Assembly (NCBI RefSeq): GCF_017876755.1 | Contig: NZ_JAGIOO010000001.1 | Span: 5,503,786-5,567,785 of the forward strand | Direction: 5' to 3' | Source: Crossiella equi | Lineage (GTDB): Bacteria; Actinomycetota; Actinomycetes; Mycobacteriales; Pseudonocardiaceae | Length of the DNA: 64,000 nt | Part shown: piece by piece, positions 53,670-62,857 of the stretch | Layout: each line of letters opens with the position of its first letter | Position numbering within the stretch: position 1 is the first letter of the stretch | Notes under the pieces: generated by a model | Database searches by the model: none | What the model saw: only the letters and a program-made list of their open reading frames with translations | Told to the model about the DNA's origin: nothing | Program-made: the position numbers and the translations under genes

Positions 53670-55265
53670 GTGTTTCGGATTCGGACCTGGGCCGCGGCCG
53701 CGCTCGCCGCGTGCACCGGGGTGCTCGGCCTCGGGCTGGTCACCCCGGCGGAGGCGGTACCGGTGCGGGGCAACACCGGGTGGTCGGTGCTGCTGTGCAA
53801 GTTCCAGGACAAGGCCCAGGAGCCCAAGGACGCCCAGTTCTTCCGGGAGTTCCTGACCGCTGACGGCGCCGGGCTCGGTGGCCTGCACGACTACTTCGCG
53901 GACCAGTCCCAGGGCAAGGTCTCGCTGGCCGGTTCCGCCGTGCGCGGCTGGTACACCATGCCCTACACACTGGAGCAGCAGCGCGGCAAGGACCGCTGGA
54001 CCAAGATCCAGGACTGCGTGGGCACCGCGGCGAACAACGGCTACACCGTGCCGAACGGGCACCGCGTCGTGGCCATCCTCAACGACTGGGTGGACTCCGG
54101 CGCGGCGGGGGACCGGGTGCTGCTGGACCCGGGCGCGTGGAACGTGGGCTTCGCCGCGCACGAGATGCTGCACGGCTACGGCCTGATGCACTCCTTCTCC
54201 GACGACCCGACCTACCGGAACGTGGAGTGGGCGCAGATCGGGGAGTACGACAACCCCTGGGACATCCAGAGCGCCATGAACATCCACACCTTCCAGACCC
54301 AGCGCTTCGGCACCAGCGCGGTGGGTCTGGGCGGGTACTTCCGGGACAAGCTCGGCTGGCTGCCGCGCCACCGGATCACCACCTTCGGCGCGGACGGCGT
54401 GGGCAGCCGCACGCTCCAGCTGACCGCCTTGGAGACCCCGGGCACGCCCGGCACGCAGCTGCTGCGCATCCCGTTCGACCCGGCTGACCTGAACCGGTAC
54501 TACACCGTGGAGTACCGCAGGAAGACCGGCAACAGCGCGGGCATCCCCGGGGACGTCGTGCTGCTCAACGAGGTCAAGAACGGCACGCCGTACCTGCTGC
54601 GCACGCGTGGTGGCGACCGGCACCCGGTGCGGTCGCTGAACGCCAACGGCGTGTCCGTCCGGATCGACTCGCTCAACGGCGACACCGCCACCGTCACCGT
54701 GACCAGCGACATCGTCCGCCGCTGCGTGCAGGGCCACGTCTGGCGCGAGGCGAAGGCGGGCGACCAGGTCTGCGTCACCCCCGCGGTGCGCTCGCAGGCC
54801 GCCGCGGACAACGCGGCGGCGGGCAGCCGCTGGGTGAACGGCCCGCACGGCCCGCACACCTGTGTGCAGGGTTACGTGTGGCGCGAGGCCGTCGCCGGTG
54901 ACGACGTGTGCGTGACCCCGGCCAACCGCCAGCAGGCCCGCGACGACAACGCGGCGGCGGCCTCCCGGGCCAACCCGGCCCGGCTGGTGCACGGCCAGAA
55001 CGCGTGCAAGACCGGGTACGTCTGGCGCGAGGCGGACGCCTACGACTACGTCTGCGTGACCGGCGCGGTGCGCCAGCAGAACGCGGCGGACAACGCCGCC
55101 GCGCCCAGCCGCTGGGTGAACGGTCCGTGGGGCCCGCACACCTGCGTGCAGGGTTACGTCTGGCGTGACGCCTGGCCCGGTGACGACGTGTGCGTGACCC
55201 CGGCCAACCGGCAGCAGGCCTGGAACGACAACGCCGAGGCGCGCAACCGGATCCACGCTCCGTGA
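53670..55265 (+). CDS. Secreted metzincin-like metalloprotease with four C-terminal tandem repeats
   Basis: This 531-aa protein has a GTG start behind AGGGAGGGG; the longer frame upstream lies in the CPBP gene. A signal peptide spans residues 1 to ~30 (ending PAEA). The zinc motif HEMLHGYGLMH starts at His164 and fits HExxHxxGxxH perfectly (His164, Glu165, His168, Gly171, His174). A beta-rich region extends to ~345. Four repeats of 46-48 residues follow, starting at Cys352, Cys398, Cys446 and Cys492. Each has the pattern CxxGYVWREA...DxVCVTxxxRxQxxxDNAA with two conserved Cys, like repeats seen at the ends of other actinobacterial exported proteins. Confidence 0.85.
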   Translation: MFRIRTWAAAALAACTGVLGLGLVTPAEAVPVRGNTGWSVLLCKFQDKAQEPKDAQFFREFLTADGAGLGGLHDYFADQSQGKVSLAGSAVRGWYTMPYTLEQQRGKDRWTKIQDCVGTAANNGYTVPNGHRVVAILNDWVDSGAAGDRVLLDPGAWNVGFAAHEMLHGYGLMHSFSDDPTYRNVEWAQIGEYDNPWDIQSAMNIHTFQTQRFGTSAVGLGGYFRDKLGWLPRHRITTFGADGVGSRTLQLTALETPGTPGTQLLRIPFDPADLNRYYTVEYRRKTGNSAGIPGDVVLLNEVKNGTPYLLRTRGGDRHPVRSLNANGVSVRIDSLNGDTATVTVTSDIVRRCVQGHVWREAKAGDQVCVTPAVRSQAAADNAAAGSRWVNGPHGPHTCVQGYVWREAVAGDDVCVTPANRQQARDDNAAAASRANPARLVHGQNACKTGYVWREADAYDYVCVTGAVRQQNAADNAAAPSRWVNGPWGPHTCVQGYVWRDAWPGDDVCVTPANRQQAWNDNAEARNRIHAP

Positions 55266-55273
55266 GCGGCTGA

Positions 55274-57403
<2,130 letters not shown>

Positions 57404-57476
57404 TCCGTCCCCAGTGGACGGAGGCCGCGGGCGAGGGCTCGGGCAGTGCCAACCGGAGCAGTGAGAGAGGACGAAC

Positions 57477-58607
57477 GTGCGGGACCAGGTCGAGATCGGT
57501 GCCGGGCGCACCGCGTTGCGCGCCTACGGGCTGGATGACATCGAGATCGTGCCGTCCCGGCGCACCCGTTCGTCCAAGGACGTGTCGCTGGACTGGCGCA
57601 TCGACGCCTACCGCTTCGACATCCCGCTGATCACCCACCCCACCGACGCGGTGGTCTCCCCGGCCACCGCGGTGCGGTTCGGGGAGCTGGGCGGTCTGGG
57701 CGTGCTCAACGCGGAGGGCATCTGGGCGCGGCACGCCGACGCGGCGGACGCGCTGTTCCGCGTGGTGCAGGCGGCCGACGAGCAGGACGACCCCCGGGCC
57801 GCGGTGCGCCTGCTCCAGGAGCTGCACAGCGCGCCCATCCGGGTGGACCTGCTCACCGAGGCCATCCGCACCATCCGGGAGTCCGGCAACACGGTGGCGG
57901 TGCGCGTGAGCCCGCAGCACGCCGAGGAGCTCACCCCCGACCTGCTGGCCGCGGGCGTGGAGATCCTCATCGTGCAGGGCACGATCATCTCCGCCGAGCA
58001 CGTCTCCCGGGACGGCGAGCCGCTCAACCTCAAGCGCTTCATCGCCGACCTGGACATCCCGGTCATCGCCGGTGGGGTGGGCGACTACCGCACCGCGATG
58101 CACCTCATGCGCACCGGCGCGGCGGGTGTCATCGTCGGTTACGGCCAGTCCCAGGCCAGCACCACCAACCGCGTGCTGGGCATCGGCGTGCCGATGGCCA
58201 CCGCGATCGCCGAGGCCGCGGCCGCCCGCCGCGACTACCTCGACGAGACCGGCGGCCGGTACGTGCACGTCATCGCCGACGGCGGCCTCACCTACTCCGG
58301 TGAGATCGCCAAGGCCATCGCCTGCGGTGCGGACGCGGTCATGCTGGGCGAGGCGCTCACCGAGGCCGAGGAGATGCCGGGCTCGGGCTACTACTGGACC
58401 GCCTCGGCCGCGCACCCCTCGCTGCCCCGCAGCGACGTGTACGGCTTCAGCGGCGGCAGCCACGACCTGGAGACCGTGCTGTTCGGCCCGGCCGACAGCC
58501 CGTACGGCACGCTCAACCTGTTCGGCGCGCTGCGCCGGGCCATGGCCAAGACCGGGTACTCCGACCTCAAGGAGTTCCAGAAGGTCGGCCTGACGGTGCG
58601 GAAGTGA
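57477..58607 (+). CDS. guaB3: GuaB3-family IMP dehydrogenase/GMP reductase homologue
   Basis: This 376-aa TIM-barrel protein has no CBS domains and a GTG start. It has the actinobacterial GuaB3 features VPSRRTRSSKDVSL and GRYVHVIADGGL. At the catalytic loop the Cys of true IMP dehydrogenases is missing (GQSQASTTNR), so IMP dehydrogenation is unlikely; a GMP-reductase-like or regulatory function has been considered for the family. It sits after guaB exactly as Rv3410c follows Rv3411c, and overlaps the GNAT gene by four bases. Confidence 0.95.
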   Translation: MRDQVEIGAGRTALRAYGLDDIEIVPSRRTRSSKDVSLDWRIDAYRFDIPLITHPTDAVVSPATAVRFGELGGLGVLNAEGIWARHADAADALFRVVQAADEQDDPRAAVRLLQELHSAPIRVDLLTEAIRTIRESGNTVAVRVSPQHAEELTPDLLAAGVEILIVQGTIISAEHVSRDGEPLNLKRFIADLDIPVIAGGVGDYRTAMHLMRTGAAGVIVGYGQSQASTTNRVLGIGVPMATAIAEAAAARRDYLDETGGRYVHVIADGGLTYSGEIAKAIACGADAVMLGEALTEAEEMPGSGYYWTASAAHPSLPRSDVYGFSGGSHDLETVLFGPADSPYGTLNLFGALRRAMAKTGYSDLKEFQKVGLTVRK

Positions 58608-59116
58608 CCGTTCGCCACATCCTGGCGAGCACCGACCTCGTCGCCCTGGCGGACTTCGCCGAGGGCGACGAGGAGCTGCTCGACTCGGGCGGGGACGGCG
58701 CCTTCGACGTCGACCGCGATGAGCGGCCGCACCTGGCGCAGGTCGTGAGCCACAAGGCCGTGGTGCTGGACCAGGTCACCGGCGAGGTGGTCGGCGAGGT
58801 GTCCTGGCACGCGGTCACCTACGGCCCGGCCTACCCGTGCTCGGCGTGGAACTTCGGCATCGCGCTGCTGCCCTCGGCCCGTGGCCGGGGGCTCGGTGCG
58901 GCCGCCCAGCGGCTGCTGGTCGAGCACCTGTTCGCCACCACCGACCTGGACCGGGTCGAGGCCTCCACCGACGTGGCCAACCGCGCCGAGCAGCGTTGTC
59001 TGGAGAAGGCGGGCCTGCGGCGGGAGGGCGTGCTGCGCGGGGCCCAGCTGCGCGGCGGGGTGCGGCGTGACCTCGCGGTCTACGGCATCCTGCGCACCGA
59101 TCTCGGCCCGTCTTAA
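58604..59116 (+). CDS. GNAT-family N-acetyltransferase (RimJ/RimL-like)
   Basis: This 170-aa protein has a GTG start overlapping the guaB3 stop. It has the acetyl-CoA loop RGRGLGAAAQRLL and the C-terminal NRAEQRCLEKAGLRREGVLRG pattern typical of RimJ/RimL-like enzymes. The substrate is unknown. Coupling to guaB3 suggests a nucleotide- or stress-related target but is not evidence for one. Confidence 0.87.
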   Translation: MTVRHILASTDLVALADFAEGDEELLDSGGDGAFDVDRDERPHLAQVVSHKAVVLDQVTGEVVGEVSWHAVTYGPAYPCSAWNFGIALLPSARGRGLGAAAQRLLVEHLFATTDLDRVEASTDVANRAEQRCLEKAGLRREGVLRGAQLRGGVRRDLAVYGILRTDLGPS

Positions 59117-59118
59117 TC

Positions 59119-59133
59119 GTTACCCCGGGTAAC
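59119..59133 (+). promoter_or_regulatory. Candidate operator upstream of the choD-like gene
   Basis: Perfect inverted repeat GTTACCC-C-GGGTAAC, centred ~49 bp before the start codon and upstream of the predicted -10 box. It may instead belong to the end of the GNAT transcript. Confidence 0.4.
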
Positions 59134-59162
59134 ACCCTCTAGCGGCGAAGACGTGTTCCTCC

Positions 59163-59168
59163 TACCTT
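59163..59168 (+). promoter_or_regulatory. -10 box of a probable leaderless choD transcript
   Basis: TACCTT, exactly 6 nt, then ATG; no ribosome-binding site. Confidence 0.5.
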
Positions 59169-59174
59169 GGCTGC

Positions 59175-60842
59175 ATGACCCAACTCGCCAGTAACAACGT
59201 CGACTACGACGTCGTGGTCATCGGCTCGGGCTTCGGCGGCAGCGTCACCGCGCTGCGGCTGGTGGAGAAGGGCTACCGCGTCGCGGTGCTGGAGGCGGGC
59301 AGGCGCTTCGCCGATGACGAGTTCGCCAAGACCAGCTGGGACCTGCGGCGCTTCCTGTGGGCGCCGAAGTTCGGCTGCTTCGGCGTGCAGCGCATCCACC
59401 TGCTGCGCAACGTGCTGATCCTGGCGGGCGCGGGGGTCGGGGGCGGTTCGCTGAACTACGCGAACACGCTGTACCGCCCGCTCAAGCCGTTCTACAACGA
59501 CCCGCAGTGGGCGCACATCACCGACTGGGAGTCCGAGCTCGCCCCGTACTACGAGCAGGCCACGCGCATGCTCGGCGTGGTGCCGAACCCCACGGTCACC
59601 CCGTCGGACGAGGTGATCAAGGACGTGGCCGCGGCCATGGGCGTGGCCGACACCTTCCACACCACCCCGGTCGGCGTGTTCTTCGACCAGCCGGGCAAGC
59701 CTTCGGCCGACCCGTTCTTCGGCGGCGAGGGCCCGGCGCGCACCGGCTGCACCGAGTGCGGCTCGTGCATGACCGGCTGCCGGGTCGGGGCCAAGAACAC
59801 CCTGATGAAGAATTACCTCTACCTGGCCGAGCGCAAGGGCGCCGAGGTCCACCCGCTGACCACGGTGACCGGCCTGCGCGAGACCCCGGACGGCTGGCGG
59901 GTGGACACCGAGCGCACCGGCTCGTGGCTGCGCAAGGGCCGCCGCACGTTCACCGCGCGCCAGGTGGTGCTGGCGGCGGGCACCTGGGGCACCCAGAACC
60001 TGCTGCACCGCGTGCGGGACAACGGTTCCCTGCCGCGCCTGTCCCCGCGCCTGGGCCAGCTGACGCGCACCAACTCCGAGGCCATCCTGGGCGCGAAGGC
60101 CCCGAAGGTCGACCCGGGCCGCGACTTCACCCAGGGCGTGGCGATCACGTCCTCGTTCCACCCGGACGCGGACACCCACATCGAACCGGTCCGCTACGGC
60201 AAGGGCAGCAACGCGATGGGCCTGCTCCAGGCCCCGTCGGTGGCCACCATGCTGCGCCACCCGCTCCAGACGTTGCGCAACCTCTCGGTGCGCAAGTGGA
60301 GCCAGCGCACGGTGATCCTGCTGGTGATGCAGAGCCTGGACAACTCGATCACCACCTTCACCCGCAAGACCTTCCTGGGCCGCCGCAAGCTCTCCTCCAA
60401 GCAGGGCCACGGCGCCCCGAACCCGAACTCCATCCCGGCGGGCGTGCAGGCGGCCGAGCTGGCGGCGGACAAGATCAAGGGCATCCCGGGCGGCGCGATC
60501 AGCGAGATGTTCAACGTCCCGATGACCGCCCACTTCCTCGGCGGCTGCCCCATCGGCGAGGACGCCGAGCACGGCGTCATCGACCCCTACCACCGCGTGC
60601 ACGGGTACCCGTCGCTGTTCGTGGTCGACGGCTCGGCGGTCTCGGCCAACCTCGGGGTGAACCCGTCGCTGACCATCACCGCGCAGGCGGAGCGGGCGGC
60701 CTCGCTGTGGCCGAACAAGGGCGAGGCGGACCCCAGGCCTGAGCAGGGCCAGGCCTACCGGCGCCTGCCCCCTGTGCCGCCGAACAGCCCGGCGGTCCCC
60801 ACTGCCGCACCGGGAGCGCTGCGGCTGTCGATCGTGAGCTGA
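59175..60842 (+). CDS. choD: GMC-family FAD oxidoreductase, ChoD (cholesterol oxidase)-like, with a four-Cys motif
   Basis: This 555-aa flavoprotein has an FAD dinucleotide fold at the N-terminus (VVIGSGFGGS; Gly17, Gly19, Gly22). The GAGVGGGSLNYANTLY block and the C-terminal NLGVNPSLTITAQAERAA region are typical of GMC oxidoreductases acting on sterols or alcohols. Length and position match M. tuberculosis ChoD (Rv3409c) at the same end of the conserved block. Residues Cys192, Cys195, Cys198 and Cys202 form CX2CX2CX3C, the spacing of a ferredoxin-type [4Fe-4S] site, unusual for GMC enzymes. There is no signal peptide. Steroid oxidation is inferred from synteny, not shown. Confidence 0.9.
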   Translation: MTQLASNNVDYDVVVIGSGFGGSVTALRLVEKGYRVAVLEAGRRFADDEFAKTSWDLRRFLWAPKFGCFGVQRIHLLRNVLILAGAGVGGGSLNYANTLYRPLKPFYNDPQWAHITDWESELAPYYEQATRMLGVVPNPTVTPSDEVIKDVAAAMGVADTFHTTPVGVFFDQPGKPSADPFFGGEGPARTGCTECGSCMTGCRVGAKNTLMKNYLYLAERKGAEVHPLTTVTGLRETPDGWRVDTERTGSWLRKGRRTFTARQVVLAAGTWGTQNLLHRVRDNGSLPRLSPRLGQLTRTNSEAILGAKAPKVDPGRDFTQGVAITSSFHPDADTHIEPVRYGKGSNAMGLLQAPSVATMLRHPLQTLRNLSVRKWSQRTVILLVMQSLDNSITTFTRKTFLGRRKLSSKQGHGAPNPNSIPAGVQAAELAADKIKGIPGGAISEMFNVPMTAHFLGGCPIGEDAEHGVIDPYHRVHGYPSLFVVDGSAVSANLGVNPSLTITAQAERAASLWPNKGEADPRPEQGQAYRRLPPVPPNSPAVPTAAPGALRLSIVS

Positions 60843-61247
60843 GGGCGGCCCGCCGCAACCAGCCAACACAAGGTACGGGACCGGCCAACACGAGGTACGC
60901 ACTCGGCCAACACGAGCGGCGGGGTCGGGTGTTGTCGGCGTGTTGGCCGAGTGCGTACCCCGTGTTGGCTCGTTTCGTACCTCGTGTTGGCCGATCTCGT
61001 CCGGCCTCCCGGGGCGGTCTTGCCGCAGGCGGCCTCCGCCGTTCGCCCTTGGTCCAACCCGCCGCAGGCGTTGGGCCAACCTGGCGTACCCGCCCTGGTA
61101 ACCCGGCGGTGGAGTTCACGCTGAGTGGGGCATCTCCTCCGTTGGGGTACGTCAGGTAGCTGATCCATCACGGAGTGTTCCGTCTGAATGTGACCGCTGG
61201 CACAGTGTTGGGGTGGATCAGCCGATAGAGCACCCTGGGGAGCGGGC
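60843..61247. other. Intergenic region of 405 bp, no gene seen
   Basis: Between choD and the monooxygenase gene. It holds the palindromic 22-bp repeat array (60861-60992). Nearer the next gene is a 9-bp inverted pair GCTGATCCA/TGGATCAGC (61159-61167 and 61214-61222), and between its halves ACGGA-N4-TCCGT (61170-61183), possible operator sites. Open frames here are short and biased only by the repeats. Confidence 0.6.
60861..60992. repeat. Palindromic array of six 22-bp-period repeat units
   Basis: Three direct units beginning CCAACAC at 60863, 60885 and 60907 (core CCAACACGAGGTACG) are followed by three inverted units ending GTGTTGG at 60946, 60968 and 60990. The spacing is exactly 22 bp on both sides and the dyad centre is shared at 60926.5. 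The arms 60861-60914 and 60939-60992 match in 47 of 54 positions around a 24-nt centre. It could fold as a cruciform or a giant RNA hairpin ending the choD transcript, or bind a protein cooperatively. Confidence 0.9.
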
Positions 61248-62792
61248 ATGAGTGCGGAGTGTGTGCTCGTTGTCGGGGGAGGGCCCGTCGGGCTGATGGG
61301 GGCGTTGCTGCTGGCCCGAGCCGGGGTGCCGTCCCTGGTCCTGGAGGCGGCGCCGGTGCGGCCCGCCATCGGGAGCCGGTCCATCTGCGTGCAGGGCGAC
61401 GTGCTGGACATCCTCGAGCGGGTCGGGCTCGGGGCCCGGGTCGCCTCGGCCGGGGTCACCTGGCACGTCGGGCGCACGTACTACCGGGAGCACGAGGTGC
61501 TCACCACGCGGCTGCCGTTCCGGCCCGGGTTCCCGCCGTTCGTGAACCTGCCGCAGACCGACCTGGAGCGGCTGCTGGACGAGCGCGCCGAGACCGAGCC
61601 GCTGGTGACCGTGCTCATGGGGCACAAGGTCACCCGGCTGCGGCAGGAGCGCGGGTGGGTGGAGGTCACCGCCGAGACGCCCGAGGGGGACAAGACCTTT
61701 CGGGGCAGCCACTGCCTGGCCGCCGACGGGCCCCGCTCGCACGTGCGGCAACTGCTGGACCTGCCGTTCCAGGGCTACAGCTTCCGGGACAAGTTCCTCA
61801 TCGCGGACGTGCGCGCCCCCTTGGCGCACGTGGCCGAGCGGCGGTTCTACTTCGACCCGCCCGCCAACCCCGGCCGCCAGGTGCTCGTGCACCCGCAGCC
61901 CGGCGGCATGTGGCGCATCGACTGCCAGGTGCCCGACAACTTCGAGCTGTCCGAGGCCAAGGACGACGGCACCCTGGAGACCCTGCTGCGCTCGGTGGTC
62001 GGCGAGGTGGCCTACGAGGTCGAGTGGGCCTCCGTCTACCGCTTCCACCAGCGCTGCGTACCGGCCATGCGCATCGGCCGGGTGCTGCTCGCGGGCGACG
62101 CCGCGCACGTGATGAGCCCGTTCGGCGCGCGCGGCCTCAACTCCGGCATCGCGGACGCGGAGAACGCCGCCTGGAAGATCGCCTTCGACCGCGCGGGCTG
62201 GGGCGGTCCGGTGCTGCTGCACTCCTACGACGCCGAGCGCCGCAACGCGGCCCGGGAGAACCTGCGCGTGACCGGCGAGACCATGCGCTTCCTCGTCCCG
62301 CGCACCGGCGCCGAGCAGGCCTACCGCCGGGACGTGCTGGAGCGCAGCGTGCACGAGCCGGGGGCCCGCGCCAAGATCGACTCCGGCAAGCTCGCCGAGC
62401 CGTACTACTACCTGGACTCCCCGCTCACCACGCCCGCGCAGCCCACCGAGATCGCCGCGTTCCCGCGCGACCCCGGCGAGCCCCGGCCGCCGCTGCCGGG
62501 CGTGCTGTGCCCGGACGCCCCGCTCAAGGGCCACGGCCGTCTGCGCCCGCACTTCGGGCCGGAGTTCCACCTGCTCACCGTGGCCTCCCGGCCGCGCATC
62601 CCGAAGGGCCCGCCGGTGCACGTGCAGCGGCTGGAGGAGGCCGCCGACGGCGGGGCGCTGGCCGAGGCGCTGCGCATGCCGCCGGGCTCGGCCGCCCTGG
62701 TCCGGCCGGACGGCCACCTGGCCGCCGTGCTGCGCGCCGGGGACCTCGGGGCGGGCCTGGTGAGCGCGCTGCGTCGCGCGACCGGGTGGTGA
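61248..62792 (+). CDS. FAD-dependent aromatic-ring hydroxylase-type monooxygenase
   Basis: This 514-aa class A flavoprotein monooxygenase (PHBH/MhpA-like) has three diagnostic motifs: VVGGGPVGL at the N-terminus, the AADGPRS (DG) motif near 165, and GDAAHVMSPFGARGLNSG (GD motif) near 285. The C-terminal ~115 residues form the thioredoxin-like or capping region, with no clear catalytic Cys. ATG start with GGGGAGCGGG upstream. Such enzymes hydroxylate phenols, polyketides or antibiotics such as rifamycin; the substrate is unknown. It probably has its own regulated promoter in the 405-bp gap. Confidence 0.88.
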   Translation: MSAECVLVVGGGPVGLMGALLLARAGVPSLVLEAAPVRPAIGSRSICVQGDVLDILERVGLGARVASAGVTWHVGRTYYREHEVLTTRLPFRPGFPPFVNLPQTDLERLLDERAETEPLVTVLMGHKVTRLRQERGWVEVTAETPEGDKTFRGSHCLAADGPRSHVRQLLDLPFQGYSFRDKFLIADVRAPLAHVAERRFYFDPPANPGRQVLVHPQPGGMWRIDCQVPDNFELSEAKDDGTLETLLRSVVGEVAYEVEWASVYRFHQRCVPAMRIGRVLLAGDAAHVMSPFGARGLNSGIADAENAAWKIAFDRAGWGGPVLLHSYDAERRNAARENLRVTGETMRFLVPRTGAEQAYRRDVLERSVHEPGARAKIDSGKLAEPYYYLDSPLTTPAQPTEIAAFPRDPGEPRPPLPGVLCPDAPLKGHGRLRPHFGPEFHLLTVASRPRIPKGPPVHVQRLEEAADGGALAEALRMPPGSAALVRPDGHLAAVLRAGDLGAGLVSALRRATGW

Positions 62793-62843
62793 CCGGCGTT
62801 ACAGCCAACGAACTCACCTGATCAGGCGTCTCCTGTACACCAC

Positions 62844-62854
62844 AGGAGGTGATC
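62844..62854 (+). promoter_or_regulatory. Extended perfect Shine-Dalgarno sequence
   Basis: AGGAGGTGATC is fully complementary to the 16S rRNA 3' end. It fixes the TTG at 62858 as the start of the exported oxidase. Confidence 0.8.
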
Positions 62855-62857
62855 GGG

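Noticed and set aside
60861-60992. CRISPR array
   Set aside because: Regular spacing suggested it, but the units are contiguous 22-mers, half are inverted, there are no unique spacers and no cas genes nearby.
59139-61079. Leftward 646-codon open frame opposite choD
   Set aside because: Shadow of choD; no start signal and no recognisable protein features.
60676-61477. Leftward open frames across the palindromic array
   Set aside because: Their repeated RANTGYAL/VLA-type residues are simply the translated 22-bp repeats; no ribosome site or domain.
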